64,000 nucleotides of DNA from positions 1,111,419-1,175,418 of the forward strand of contig NZ_OY781872.1 of assembly GCF_963677065.1 (NCBI RefSeq), in the 5' to 3' direction. The notes below the pieces were generated by a model, which saw only the letters and a program-made list of their open reading frames with translations, searched no databases and had not been told where the DNA came from. Below are positions 1-7,972 of this stretch, one piece after another (the first letter of the stretch is position 1; each line of letters starts with the position of its first letter). This DNA is from an uncultured Methanoregula sp. Its GTDB lineage: Archaea > Halobacteriota > Methanomicrobia > Methanomicrobiales > Methanospirillaceae. A program made the translations under genes and the position numbers.

Positions 1-243
1 CCGGGGCAGGTCTTTTATGCCTGCACCGAGATCGCAGAGAAGGTATGCATCATCGCCGGTGATATCGGCTGCAGTGACTTCCGGGCGGACCCGGAGCCGG
101 AAACGGATATCTGACCTGAGCATCGCGTGGCAGAGGATCGAGGCAGCGGCTATGCCGTCTGCGTCGTGGTGAGCGATCACCTCGACAAATTCCTGCCTCC
201 GGATCTTGGAGGCAACGATCTCTGCGGCGGTTTCAAGCGACAT
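1..243 (-). CDS. DHH-family single-strand exonuclease (RecJ/GAN-like), N-terminal part
   Basis: Only the first 81 codons are inside the window; the gene continues past base 1. Residues 25-30 read HHDADG, the DHH-family metal-binding motif, followed by a small-residue helix and a strand ending CDLGAG, as in archaeal RecJ-like nucleases. That family acts on single-stranded DNA or RNA and in some archaea (GAN) associates with GINS at the replication fork. It lies 36 bases downstream of rps15 on the same strand, a linkage seen in many euryarchaea, so the two are probably co-transcribed. The ATG start is the first in frame. Family is clear; the exact subtype cannot be settled from this fragment. 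Confidence 0.8.
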   Translation of the reverse strand, partial: MSLETAAEIVASKIRRQEFVEVIAHHDADGIAAASILCHAMLRSDIRFRLRVRPEVTAADITGDDAYLLCDLGAGIKDLPR

Positions 244-279
244 GGGCGGTATTGTGGATGACGGATGACTGATGAATGC

Positions 280-738
280 TTAGCGGGACAGCAGGATTTC
301 TGCGTTCTCGGGCTTGTACACGAACTCCTTGGGCAGCTTCTTGCTTCCCGTGTAGTACTTTACAAGCCTGCGGATCTTGGACTCCACCAGCTGGAGCTGG
401 CGCTTGTTGTGCAGGTCCTTCTTGTTCTCGGCAAGGTGCTTCCGGAGCCCCAGTGCCTTGACCATCAGATCGCGGAGATCCTCGGGAATCTCGGATGCGG
501 CCTTGTTCTCTCTCAGGATATCCCCGATGCGCTTGCCGGTGGCAAGTTTTACGTCAGGAACGCCGTAGCGATCCCGGAGAACCAGTCCGATCTTTGCGCT
601 CGATGCGCCTTCCTTTCTCAGATCCAGGATGATCTTCTCGATCGCCTTTGTGTCCGTGTTGGACCACGCGGGTGCCTGTTTCCGGTAGGGGCGCACGGAG
701 CATGACTTGCCCCTTCTGCGGGCGTGCATTCGTGCCAT
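280..738 (-). CDS. rps15: 30S ribosomal protein S15 (uS15)
   Basis: A 152-residue protein of the archaeal/eukaryotic S15 type. It starts MARMHARRRGKS, carries the long N-terminal extension absent from the roughly 90-residue bacterial form, and has the S15 helical core (GLRKHLAENKKD, then LVESKIRRLVKYY). It binds the central domain of 16S rRNA early in small-subunit assembly. A good Shine-Dalgarno sequence, AGGAGG on the minus strand at 747-752, sits eight bases before the ATG and fixes the start. It is first in a probable operon with the DHH exonuclease downstream. Confidence 0.97.
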   Translation of the reverse strand: MARMHARRRGKSCSVRPYRKQAPAWSNTDTKAIEKIILDLRKEGASSAKIGLVLRDRYGVPDVKLATGKRIGDILRENKAASEIPEDLRDLMVKALGLRKHLAENKKDLHNKRQLQLVESKIRRLVKYYTGSKKLPKEFVYKPENAEILLSR

Positions 739-982
739 GTATGTAGCCTCCTAGATAGACGAGATCGTAAGTCCAGAAAAGTCGAGTATTGGTTACTGAC
801 TCCCTGTAATCCCAAAGCCTTAAGTTTTGAGGCAGTGCGGTGTCGCACGTCGGACTTACATCTGTCAGCACATATGAAAAGTGCTTACCATCATTCGACG
901 GGAGGTATGATAAGGGTTGCGGAGGTGCAGAACCCGGAATCTGCCTGACGGGCAGTATCATCCTGTGTGCGGGTCGCCACGG

Positions 983-991
983 GTAAATATT
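983..991 (+). promoter_or_regulatory. TATA-like element upstream of trmO
   Basis: TAAATATTA lies 26-34 bases before the trmO ATG, the spacing expected from an archaeal TATA box to a transcription start at or next to the start codon. No Shine-Dalgarno sequence is present in between, so the message is probably leaderless. Confidence 0.5.
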
Positions 992-1016
992 ACATCCCCC
1001 TTACATCTCATCACTG

Positions 1017-1463
1017 ATGACTTCTGCACCTATCGAGCTCCATCCCATCGGCTATGTCCGCTCTCCGTACAAGGCCCGGGGGGATGCCCCGCGGCAGGGC
1101 CGCTTTTCTGATACCGTTTCCGAGATCGTGATCGATGAACCGTACCTGCCCGCTCTTCACGGAATTGAGGGGAGGATGCACCTCTGGGTCCTCTGCTGGT
1201 TCGATCGGGCAGATCGTACGGTTCTCCGCGCAGTTCCTCCCGGCAGTGTGGCCGAGAAAGGAGTGTTTGCCATCCGTTCGCCCGACCGGCCGAACCCTGT
1301 CTCGCTCTGCATGGTTGATTTGCTCGGAGTGAACGGCAATATCCTGTCCGTCCGGGGGCTGGACGCGCTGGACGGAACACCCGTTGTTGATATCAAGATG
1401 TATGCACCCGGTGTTGACTGTATCCGGAGCGATCAGGTTCGTGAAAGTTCCCTTACTCCCTGA
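1017..1463 (+). CDS. trmO: tRNA t6A37 methyltransferase TrmO/TsaA family
   Basis: 148 residues of the TsaA/YaeB family. The protein opens IELHPIGYVRSPY, has the family's beta-barrel signature with EGRMHLWVL near residue 53 and the RSPDRPNPVSL block near residue 88, and ends shortly after the GLDALDGTPVVDIK block. In bacteria TrmO uses S-adenosylmethionine to methylate N6-threonylcarbamoyladenosine at position 37 of tRNA-Thr. Archaeal homologues are assumed to do the same, though the target tRNA here is inferred. The gene stands alone and converges with the MATE gene; no Shine-Dalgarno is seen, in keeping with a leaderless message. Confidence 0.88.
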   Translation: MTSAPIELHPIGYVRSPYKARGDAPRQGRFSDTVSEIVIDEPYLPALHGIEGRMHLWVLCWFDRADRTVLRAVPPGSVAEKGVFAIRSPDRPNPVSLCMVDLLGVNGNILSVRGLDALDGTPVVDIKMYAPGVDCIRSDQVRESSLTP

Positions 1464-1471
1464 GATGCTCT

Positions 1472-1493
1472 AAAAAAGGTTTGCCGGGAACCT
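1472..1493 (-). terminator. Hairpin and T-run at the end of the MATE gene
   Basis: On the minus strand AGGTT (1493-1489) pairs with AACCT (1481-1477) around a seven-base loop and is followed by six T (1477-1472). The stem overlaps the MATE stop codon. This looks like an intrinsic terminator for the MATE transcript. Confidence 0.45.
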
Positions 1494-2886
1494 ACTGGTT
1501 CGCAATCAGCCGGGAGATGTAAGCCCGGGCCCAGAGGAAGGCGACGGTGCCCCCGATGATATCCCCGGCAACGATCCCCCACCAGACTCCGTGCTCACCG
1601 AATCCCAGAACGATACCAAAGAGGTAAGCGAAGATTGCGATGAAAACAAGGTTTCGCATAACGCTGATGACCAGCGAGGTCATTCCTTTGCCGGTCCCCT
1701 GGAAGACGGAAGCCGACATGATCCCCGGGGGTACGAACGGGTAGAAGAGGCACATCGTTGCAAGGAACGCCGCGATCTCCGGGGCAAGGTGGGCACTGTC
1801 TGCTGAGTAGGTGAAGATGAGGGCGATCTGGTGGGCGAAGATGAATGTTATGACGCTGATGGCAAGTGAGATTGCGATCCCGAGCGTTATCGAGAATGTA
1901 TGCGCAGTCCGGATCTTCCCGTACTGCCGGGCGCCATAGGCAGCCCCGGCTACCGAGATGACTGAGGTACCGATTGCAATCAACGGGATGATGGCAAAGA
2001 AGACGACCCGCCACCCGGCCGTATAGATTGCCACTGCATCCGTGCCTGCCGTTGCAACAAGGAGGGTATTGATGAAGATAGCAAGGATCGCCATGAGCAG
2101 GAATTCGGTGCTGGCAGGAATGCCGACGCCGAGGATATCCCGGGCAGTCTTTCTGTCCCACGAGAACGATTTAAACGATATGGTCACGTAGGTGTCCCTC
2201 TTCCCGATAAACCAGTACAGCATGATAACCGAGACAACGATGAGGGAGATGATCATGCCCCACGCAGCACCGGCTATGCCCATGCCCGCAGTGTAGATGA
2301 GCAGGGGATCGAGGACCATGTTCAGGACCGAGGAGGCACCCATGACGTACATGGCCCGCTTGGCGTCCCCTTCTGCCCGGAGGATCGCGTACCCGATATT
2401 GGTGAAGAGGATGAGGGCCATCCCGAGGAAGACGACCTGCCCGTACTCAATGGCAAGGCCCGCGGTCTTTCCTGCACCGAAAAGATTGACGATGGGGCCT
2501 GTGAGGAGAATGAGCGGGATGGTCAGGACCGCTGAGATGATCAGGGTGATCAGGATAGCGTGGACTGCTGCATTGTCCGCCCCGGTCTTGTCCTTTGCTC
2601 CTATACGACGGGAGATGGCGGACGCTGCGCCCGCCCCAAGCCCGCTCCCGATGCCGATGAGGACCATGAAAAGGGGCGTGATGAACCCTACCGCGGCAAG
2701 GGCGTCTGCGCCAAGGCCTGCCACCCAGATGGCGTTGACGATGTTGTAGGTGGACATCAGGAACATCGCGATGATCATGGGCCCGGACAGTTTCACGATC
2801 GCTTTTTTAGGATCTCCCATCAGGAGCGATATCCCATCTTTCATCTCGTTGTCGGCCGGTAATCCGGGCGCATCATTCGTCTGCAT
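1492..2886 (-). CDS. MATE-family multidrug/Na+ efflux transporter
   Basis: A 464-residue polytopic membrane protein with about 12 hydrophobic helices in two halves that repeat a similar sequence. It carries MATE features such as the N-terminal STYNIVNAIWVAGLG and the paired second-half segments near residues 255-300. MATE proteins export cationic drugs or metabolites in exchange for Na+ or H+. Its 5' end overlaps the 3' end of the upstream marR-type gene by 14 bases, so the two form a regulator-pump operon and the MarR protein probably controls the pump. A start at Met15 is an alternative. The substrate cannot be read from the sequence. Confidence 0.92.
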   Translation of the reverse strand: MQTNDAPGLPADNEMKDGISLLMGDPKKAIVKLSGPMIIAMFLMSTYNIVNAIWVAGLGADALAAVGFITPLFMVLIGIGSGLGAGAASAISRRIGAKDKTGADNAAVHAILITLIISAVLTIPLILLTGPIVNLFGAGKTAGLAIEYGQVVFLGMALILFTNIGYAILRAEGDAKRAMYVMGASSVLNMVLDPLLIYTAGMGIAGAAWGMIISLIVVSVIMLYWFIGKRDTYVTISFKSFSWDRKTARDILGVGIPASTEFLLMAILAIFINTLLVATAGTDAVAIYTAGWRVVFFAIIPLIAIGTSVISVAGAAYGARQYGKIRTAHTFSITLGIAISLAISVITFIFAHQIALIFTYSADSAHLAPEIAAFLATMCLFYPFVPPGIMSASVFQGTGKGMTSLVISVMRNLVFIAIFAYLFGIVLGFGEHGVWWGIVAGDIIGGTVAFLWARAYISRLIANQ

Positions 2887-3346
2887 GGACCTGATCTCCG
2901 ATATTCTGTATGGTCATATGACTGTTCCTCGCAATTCTTCGCATCAGGCTCTCGGCCTGTTCCCGCTCTTCGGCTGAAAGCCCGTTGCTCACCCTGCTGG
3001 CCCATTCCTTTTCAATGGCCCTGAGTCTGGGGATAATTTCCTCGCCTTTTTCCGTGAGGAAAATCCGGACGGCGCGACGGTCGTCAGGATCGACGATCCG
3101 ACTGATGTAACCGGCTGCTTCAAGTTTCCTTGCGGCCCGGGCGATTGTGCCCTTGTCAAGGAAGAAGTGGCGGACCAGGTTCTCCTGCATGATATTCTGT
3201 TCGTGGGAGAGGCGCATCAGGACCGGGAACTGGCCGAACGTGAGGCCCAGTGGCCGGAGGCGCTCGTTGAGGAAGATGAACCGCTCCCGGGCGACAATGG
3301 CAATCACTGCCCCGAACGGAATTTCATCCGGAATGGACTGGCACAT
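2873..3346 (-). CDS. MarR-family transcriptional regulator
   Basis: 157 residues with the winged-helix MarR core: a helix around residues 45-60, the recognition region DKGTIARAARKLEAAGYI near residues 69-86, and the wing DPDDRRAVRIFLTEKG, the hallmark DxRR-x-V/L-x3-T motif. MarR dimers bind roughly 16-20-base palindromes and release on binding aromatic ligands or drugs. It is translationally coupled to the MATE pump, and a palindrome lies just upstream of its own start, which suggests autoregulation of the operon. Confidence 0.93.
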   Translation of the reverse strand: MCQSIPDEIPFGAVIAIVARERFIFLNERLRPLGLTFGQFPVLMRLSHEQNIMQENLVRHFFLDKGTIARAARKLEAAGYISRIVDPDDRRAVRIFLTEKGEEIIPRLRAIEKEWASRVSNGLSAEEREQAESLMRRIARNSHMTIQNIGDQVHADE

Positions 3347-3381
3347 GGAGTTTAGTACCTCTGGCAGAGCGGAGAGATAAA

Positions 3382-3405
3382 TGTTGTCGATGCAACAATT
3401 AATTA
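3382..3405 (-). promoter_or_regulatory. Promoter and probable MarR operator of the marR-MATE operon
   Basis: TGTTG (3382-3386) and CAACA (3393-3397) form an imperfect 16-base palindrome, the size preferred by MarR dimers. Next to it TAATTAATT-like sequence (3398-3405) can act as a TATA box for minus-strand transcription starting around 3375. The operator would lie between the TATA box and the start site, where a repressor can block initiation. Binding is inferred. Confidence 0.45.
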
Positions 3406-3439
3406 TCAGACGTCTCCCCGTTATTCAAAAAAGTGGTTT

Positions 3440-4906
3440 TCACCCAAGGAATTTCCTGATATATGCAGCCCGGAGGATCTCGGCCTGGAGATCGCGGGTC
3501 CGGCTCTCCCTGAGTGCGTTGAGGATACCATCGGTTACCTCCCGGTGCTCATCATCCATTATACAGCCTGTAATCCTCTCGGCAGCAGTTCTCACGTTTG
3601 TGGCAAGGAACGGCGAGCCGGGGTTCATGTACCGGGCTGCATCGGCAAGATCCTGATCGAAGTTCACGTACAGGCTTCGCACGAACGAGAGATCGTCCGA
3701 ATCGAGTGCGGAGAGCCCGAGCAGTTCGGGAGGTACGCCGATCGAGTACAGGGATGCGGTGAAGGTGATTGCCCGGGGAAGGGTCATTCCTCCCGTGCTT
3801 CGGGAGTAGCCGAAGAGGCCGATATGCAGTTTGCGCTTGCGCCGGCCCGGGATGTGGGTCGCCACCCGGTTTATTATATCGGAGAGCGGTACGAGTTCGC
3901 GGATGTACGCTTCAGTATATTTATCGATGATAAGCCGGCACCTTTCCTGATCGAAGACCGGCGCCTCGGACACTTCACGGGTCTCCAGCTGTTTCACGGC
4001 AGTTTTCACTTCATCAAGGGGGTGATCGTACTTGAAAGCCGATTGTATGGTGAAGGTATGGGCGGACGGGTACTCGGCACCTACCCTGTCAATGGTATCG
4101 GGCCTCAGGTTGCCCCGGAACGGTGCGGAACCCACACCGATGATGGGATAGAGCGGGATCCCGCTTGATCTCTGGAGTGCGGAAAGATTCATAAGGGCGA
4201 TCTTGTTGAGGAGGACCGCGCTCACAAGCCCGTAGTTCATGGCGGGATCCGACCGTGCGAGGAAGACGCGCTGGTACTGCAGGTGCTTGTCCTGGAGGTA
4301 ACGGCCCACGGTGACATGCGCTTCCTCCATACTTCCCCGGTCCTCAAAGAGGGGAATGACATTGATGTGCCGGGGCGAAAACGTTCCGATCCAGTCGGCA
4401 ATCGTCGTGTCACGGCCGCCGAGCCGCTTATACTGTTTACCGACAACGAAGTCCGCATAATACTGGTAGATGTTGTCAATCGAGGTGTGGGAAGCGGTCA
4501 TCGGGAGGATCACTTCGAAGATCGGTGCAATGTCTTCCTTGTAGAAGAGCCGGGCGATATCAAAGGATCGCGGGATGCTCTCGAGAGTCTCAAGCAGGAT
4601 CTTCGCTTCTGCTCTCTCTACCTGCGGGTTTGGTACACGCAGGGTGAGGAAAAGATCCTCGCCGAGCTTATGGCTGCCAAAGAATGCCTGGTACGAGGTC
4701 AGGAGTTTCTTTACTACGAAGTTATCCACCTCTTTTCCTTCGCAGTCCCACATCTGCTCGGTGCAGGCAAGGTGCGAGTATACGTAATAGGCCTCGCGTA
4801 TCTCGTCCTCGCCGCCCAATTCGGAGGTCTCAGCAAAAAAGGGCACATGCACGTTGTCCGGGTGCTGGGTGCTCATACACTGGGGAATTTTCGGGATATC
4901 ATCCAT
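3440..4906 (-). CDS. ppcA: Phosphoenolpyruvate carboxylase, archaeal type
   Basis: 488 residues from the chosen ATG. The protein begins MDDIPKIPQCMSTQHPDN, matching the highly conserved N-terminus of archaeal-type PEP carboxylase, which is about half the length of the bacterial enzyme. In-frame sequence reading further upstream to 4966 lacks this similarity and is rejected. Other family blocks are HKLGEDLFLTLRVPNP, the GRDTTIADW region and the C-terminal FGYSRSTGGMTLPRAI. The enzyme adds bicarbonate to PEP to give oxaloacetate. In methanogens without a full oxidative TCA cycle this feeds the reductive branch to 2-oxoglutarate and aspartate-family amino acids. It is transcribed alone. Confidence 0.95.
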   Translation of the reverse strand: MDDIPKIPQCMSTQHPDNVHVPFFAETSELGGEDEIREAYYVYSHLACTEQMWDCEGKEVDNFVVKKLLTSYQAFFGSHKLGEDLFLTLRVPNPQVERAEAKILLETLESIPRSFDIARLFYKEDIAPIFEVILPMTASHTSIDNIYQYYADFVVGKQYKRLGGRDTTIADWIGTFSPRHINVIPLFEDRGSMEEAHVTVGRYLQDKHLQYQRVFLARSDPAMNYGLVSAVLLNKIALMNLSALQRSSGIPLYPIIGVGSAPFRGNLRPDTIDRVGAEYPSAHTFTIQSAFKYDHPLDEVKTAVKQLETREVSEAPVFDQERCRLIIDKYTEAYIRELVPLSDIINRVATHIPGRRKRKLHIGLFGYSRSTGGMTLPRAITFTASLYSIGVPPELLGLSALDSDDLSFVRSLYVNFDQDLADAARYMNPGSPFLATNVRTAAERITGCIMDDEHREVTDGILNALRESRTRDLQAEILRAAYIRKFLG

Positions 4907-4960
4907 TCCTGTTCTTCCGGGCCCGGGTATTTTTCCTTCGAACGGCCTTTGAAATGTTAT

Positions 4961-4990
4961 CGTCAACCATATTTATTTTTAGGGTTGACG
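4961..4990 (-). promoter_or_regulatory. Inverted repeat flanking a TATA-like box before ppcA
   Basis: CGTCAACC (4961-4968) and GGTTGACG (4983-4990) are perfect eight-base inverted arms. Between them the minus strand reads an AT-rich stretch containing AATAAATAT, a good TATA box for ppcA about 60 bases before its start. The arms may be an operator that closes the TATA box, or the hairpin may end the upstream CDF transcript; no T-run follows, which favours the operator reading. Confidence 0.4.
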
Positions 4991-5008
4991 AACTCATGGC
5001 TTGTTGTT

Positions 5009-5920
5009 TCAGTCCCGCAATTCCCGGACAACCCGGCAGTCCTCGCACGGTGTGCACTCAAACTCGAGCGTGGAGTGCCCGATCTGGTATTTTTCCAAGC
5101 GCGATCGTATCTCGTCCCGGATCTCTGCAATTCGACGTGTATCGGTCTCGCAGGAGTAGACGTGGGCATCGAGCACATTGATATTGGGGCAGAGCGTCCA
5201 GAAGTGGACATTGTGCACGTTCCCGACGCCGGCAACGGACTCCATGTCCCGGATAACTTCGCCGACATCGATCCCCCGGGGAGCAAACTGGAGGAGGATC
5301 GCAGATGCTTCCCGCAGGATCGAGAAGGACGAGACAAGGATGACGACCGCTATCGCGATGCTGAGGAGGGGATCGACAATGGTCTGGCCGGTCAGGGCAA
5401 TCCAGATAGCCGCTGCGATCACTGCAACGGATGAGAGTGTGTCTCCAATGACATGGAGGAATGCGCTTTTCATGTTCAGATCGTGGCTCCCGTGGAGCAT
5501 CCGGGCAGCGAGAAGGTTTGCTGCAAGGCCGATGATGGCAACACCAAACATGAGCATGCTGTCTACCGGCCGCGGGTGGGTAAACCGGTCAAGCGCTTCT
5601 ATGATGATCACACCACTGACCAGGATCAGGAGAACCACGTTTGCCACTGCAGCAGCGATCTCCACCCGGTGATAGCCGAAAGTCCGCCCAGGTGTTGGCA
5701 GTCGTTCAGCGATGATGATCGCCCCGAGGGAGAGGAGGAGGGCGATGGTATCCTGGAGCATGTGGGCGGCGTCGCCCAGAAGCGAGAGGGAGCCGGAGAA
5801 AAGGCCCCCCAGGATCTCGGCTATGAACACGATTCCTGTAAGGCCGATGGCAAAGCTCAGGGATCGTTTCTTGTCCCTACCGGAACGGTGGTTGTGGCAA
5901 TCGTCGTGATCAGCGTGCAT
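5009..5920 (-). CDS. CDF-family divalent cation efflux protein (CzcD-like)
   Basis: 303 residues from the chosen ATG, with six transmembrane helices and a cytoplasmic C-terminal metal-sensing domain. The N-terminus is His-rich (MHADHDDCHNH). The canonical metal site is present: GDAAHMLQD in helix 2 and HVIGDTLSS in helix 5, giving the Asp/His pairs that bind Zn, Co or Cd. CDF dimers export these metals in exchange for protons. The C-terminus carries CTPCEDC, an extra potential metal-binding cluster. Further in-frame codons reach 6007 but lie inside the divergent regulator gene. It is divergent from an HxlR regulator that also carries His and Cys clusters. Confidence 0.92.
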   Translation of the reverse strand: MHADHDDCHNHRSGRDKKRSLSFAIGLTGIVFIAEILGGLFSGSLSLLGDAAHMLQDTIALLLSLGAIIIAERLPTPGRTFGYHRVEIAAAVANVVLLILVSGVIIIEALDRFTHPRPVDSMLMFGVAIIGLAANLLAARMLHGSHDLNMKSAFLHVIGDTLSSVAVIAAAIWIALTGQTIVDPLLSIAIAVVILVSSFSILREASAILLQFAPRGIDVGEVIRDMESVAGVGNVHNVHFWTLCPNINVLDAHVYSCETDTRRIAEIRDEIRSRLEKYQIGHSTLEFECTPCEDCRVVRELRD

Positions 5921-5932
5921 GGTATATGTCCG

Positions 5933-5992
5933 GTAGGTAGTATTTTTTTGATACCCGATAAACAGAAACGTAACCGGCAACGTAGGTAGTAT
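5933..5992. promoter_or_regulatory. Divergent promoter region with an 11-base direct repeat
   Basis: GTAGGTAGTAT occurs at 5933-5943 and again at 5982-5992, starts 49 bases apart, within the 74-base gap between the CDF pump and the HxlR regulator. One copy lies near the likely start of pump transcription (TATA-like GTTTATC on the minus strand between them) and the other directly precedes the regulator ATG. They are good candidates for HxlR binding sites that control both genes. Confidence 0.5.
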
Positions 5993-5994
5993 CC

Positions 5995-6402
5995 ATGAAG
6001 GAACCACATCACGGACATAACGAGCTCTGCCTCTGCCCGCTCACCGGACTCCTGGATGTCGTGGCAAAAAAATGGTCGCTCCTCATCATCGCGCTCCTCG
6101 GGAATGAAGGAGAGAAGGGCTTCAATGAGCTCAAAAGGGAACTGGGATGCATCTCGCCAAAACCGCTCTCGGATACGCTCAAGAACCTGGAGAAAGAAGG
6201 GCTTGTCAAACGGACTATCCTTAATACCTCTCCACCTTCTGTGAAATACAACCTGACTCCTGACGGCTGGGAACTGCGTGGCTATCTCGTCCCGATGCTA
6301 CGGTGGGTTTCGAAGAGGGGTGGGGACACCGGGACCTGCTGCCCGATCCGTTCGGATGAGGCCGGGCCGGAACCTGTAAAAGAGAGAAAACCCCAGCACT
6401 AA
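5995..6402 (+). CDS. HxlR-family winged-helix regulator, possible metal sensor
   Basis: 135 residues with the HxlR fold: GLLDVVAKKWSLLIIALL, then FNELKRELGCISPKPLSDTL as the recognition helix region and a wing ending VKYNLTPDGWEL. The ends are unusual for the family: an N-terminal MKEPHHGHNELCLCP and a C-terminal GTCCPIRS provide three His and four Cys that could bind metal or sense redox. It is divergent from a CDF metal exporter with an 11-base repeat between them, so control of the exporter by metal is a reasonable inference. HxlR members more often respond to formaldehyde, quinones or hypochlorite, so redox sensing remains possible. Confidence 0.88.
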   Translation: MKEPHHGHNELCLCPLTGLLDVVAKKWSLLIIALLGNEGEKGFNELKRELGCISPKPLSDTLKNLEKEGLVKRTILNTSPPSVKYNLTPDGWELRGYLVPMLRWVSKRGGDTGTCCPIRSDEAGPEPVKERKPQH

Positions 6403-6416
6403 GACGGGAATTATTC

Positions 6417-7046
6417 ATGGAACCAAGAACCCTGGCACGCTATCTGGCCTCATCGGAAATCATCGACTTCCGCCACCCGGATGTTGCCGCCAAGGCCCGC
6501 GAACTCGCCCACGGGTGTACAACCGATACAGAAATTACAAAGCGTTGTTTTCTCTTTGTTCGCGATGAGATCTTCCACAGCTGGGATCACAAGATGAACC
6601 CGGTCACGCTGAAAGCCTCCGATGTGCTCAGGCACCGGACCGGTTTCTGTTTTGCCAAGAGCCATCTCTTTGCAGCGCTCCTCCGGGCAAACGGCATTCC
6701 GGCCGGCCTCTGCTACCAGCGGCTCGTCTCGGGGGAGTTCGGCCAGCCGTTCTTCCTTCATGGTCTCAATGCCGTATACCTGAAGGACTTCGGATGGTAT
6801 CGGGCCGATGCCCGGGGGCTGAAGCCGGGTCACGATACACAGTTCACCCCTCCTGTCGAGGCATTGCCTTACGTTGCCCGGGCACCCGGTGAGGCAGAAC
6901 TTCCCGAGATCTGGGACGAACCACTTCCCTTCGTTGTAGACGTGCTGACCCGGTATACCGATATCGGACAGGTACGCCGGAACCTGCCGGATACCGAGGT
7001 GGTCACCTTCCGAAAGGATGATTGCTATAAGGCAGAGCGGTACTGA
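6417..7046 (+). CDS. Transglutaminase-like domain protein
   Basis: 209 residues, soluble, with no signal peptide. The transglutaminase-type catalytic triad can be assigned as Cys78 (TGFCFAKS), His115 (LHGLNAVYL) and Asp131 (YRADARG), in the usual order and spacing. Proteins of this type act as cysteine proteases, amidases or acyl transferases on protein or peptide substrates; the substrate here is unknown. It begins 14 bases after the HxlR regulator on the same strand and could be read from the same promoter, but a functional link is not evident. Confidence 0.85.
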   Translation: MEPRTLARYLASSEIIDFRHPDVAAKARELAHGCTTDTEITKRCFLFVRDEIFHSWDHKMNPVTLKASDVLRHRTGFCFAKSHLFAALLRANGIPAGLCYQRLVSGEFGQPFFLHGLNAVYLKDFGWYRADARGLKPGHDTQFTPPVEALPYVARAPGEAELPEIWDEPLPFVVDVLTRYTDIGQVRRNLPDTEVVTFRKDDCYKAERY

Positions 7047-7130
7047 TAGGGATGACAGGTAATTTTGCCCGGACCTCCAGTTCTGCCGGTAGCGTACAAC
7101 CAGCCTTTATGCCCTCCCGGCAACAACGCA

Positions 7131-7877
7131 ATGTACACCATGGACAAGTTTTCCCTTGAGGTGACGAGCGATGAATCGCCGATCCGGTTCCGCGACTGCT
7201 TCTCGGTACGGTACATCCAGTCGGCGGCTGTGCTCACCCGGCTCGCGTATGCCATCGAGAAGACGCATCGGGATGCGGAATCTGTCCCGGAAGACTGCCT
7301 GCTCCGGCATGAGGCTTTTTGCCTGAATGCGATCCTCTCGTCCGTTGCCTTCCTCGAATCCACGATAAACGAGCTCCATGCCGATGCTGCCGATGGTGCG
7401 TACTTCTACACCGACGGGGAGACGGAAGCCCTGCTCCGCACCATCGGGGGGGAATGGAAAAACGAGAAGAACTTTGACCGGGCTCCTCTCGTGATCAAGT
7501 TCCAGAAAATCCTGGATATTGCACAGAAATCGCCGTTTGCCGACACCGATCCGGCATTTTTCAATGTCCGCAATGTTATCGAGATGCGCAACCATCTCCT
7601 CCACTACAAACGCGAATGGGTTGTGATCGCAGGTGGCCCGAACTCTGCCCGGAACGAGGAAACCTCAGGGGAAAAATTCGGAAAACTGCTCAGGAACCGG
7701 TTTGCACCCAATCCCTTTGCCGACAAAAACCTGCCGTTCTTCCCTTACCAGTGCCTTGGCCACGGGTGTGCGGAATGGGCCGTACTGAACAGTCTCATAT
7801 TCACGGATGCATTTTTCCGCAGGATTAGCCTGCCGGCACCGTATGAATCGGTCCGCGACGATATCCTGACCCGGTAA
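7131..7877 (+). CDS. Conserved hypothetical protein
   Basis: I do not recognise this protein. From the ATG at 7131 it has 248 residues; a second in-frame ATG lies nine bases on. It is soluble and mostly helical, with a run such as HEAFCLNAILSSVAFLEST near residues 60-80 and VIEMRNHLLHYKREWV near residues 150-165. The latter recalls the RN-x-L-x-H-type helices of HEPN and other alpha-helical bundle domains, though the exact HEPN R-x4-6-H motif is only approximate. A TATA-like CTTTATG (7105-7111) is placed about 25 bases before the ATG and suggests a leaderless message. Earlier in-frame codons back to 7065 are probably not used. Confidence 0.7.
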   Translation: MYTMDKFSLEVTSDESPIRFRDCFSVRYIQSAAVLTRLAYAIEKTHRDAESVPEDCLLRHEAFCLNAILSSVAFLESTINELHADAADGAYFYTDGETEALLRTIGGEWKNEKNFDRAPLVIKFQKILDIAQKSPFADTDPAFFNVRNVIEMRNHLLHYKREWVVIAGGPNSARNEETSGEKFGKLLRNRFAPNPFADKNLPFFPYQCLGHGCAEWAVLNSLIFTDAFFRRISLPAPYESVRDDILTR

Positions 7878-7972
7878 TGATTTTGGCACTCAAAAAGAAC
7901 GGAATGGCAATCCGACACTTCAGAAAGGGGATCCCGTGTTTGTCCTGAGGAAAAACACCGGGAAGAGATCTA

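Noticed and set aside
554..961. 135-codon minus-strand frame over the rps15 leader
   Set aside because: Overlaps rps15 in another frame and has no homology; rps15 start and ribosome site are clear.
4283..5434. 383-codon frame antisense to ppcA and the CDF gene
   Set aside because: Spans two real genes and their intergenic region on the other strand; no coding signature.
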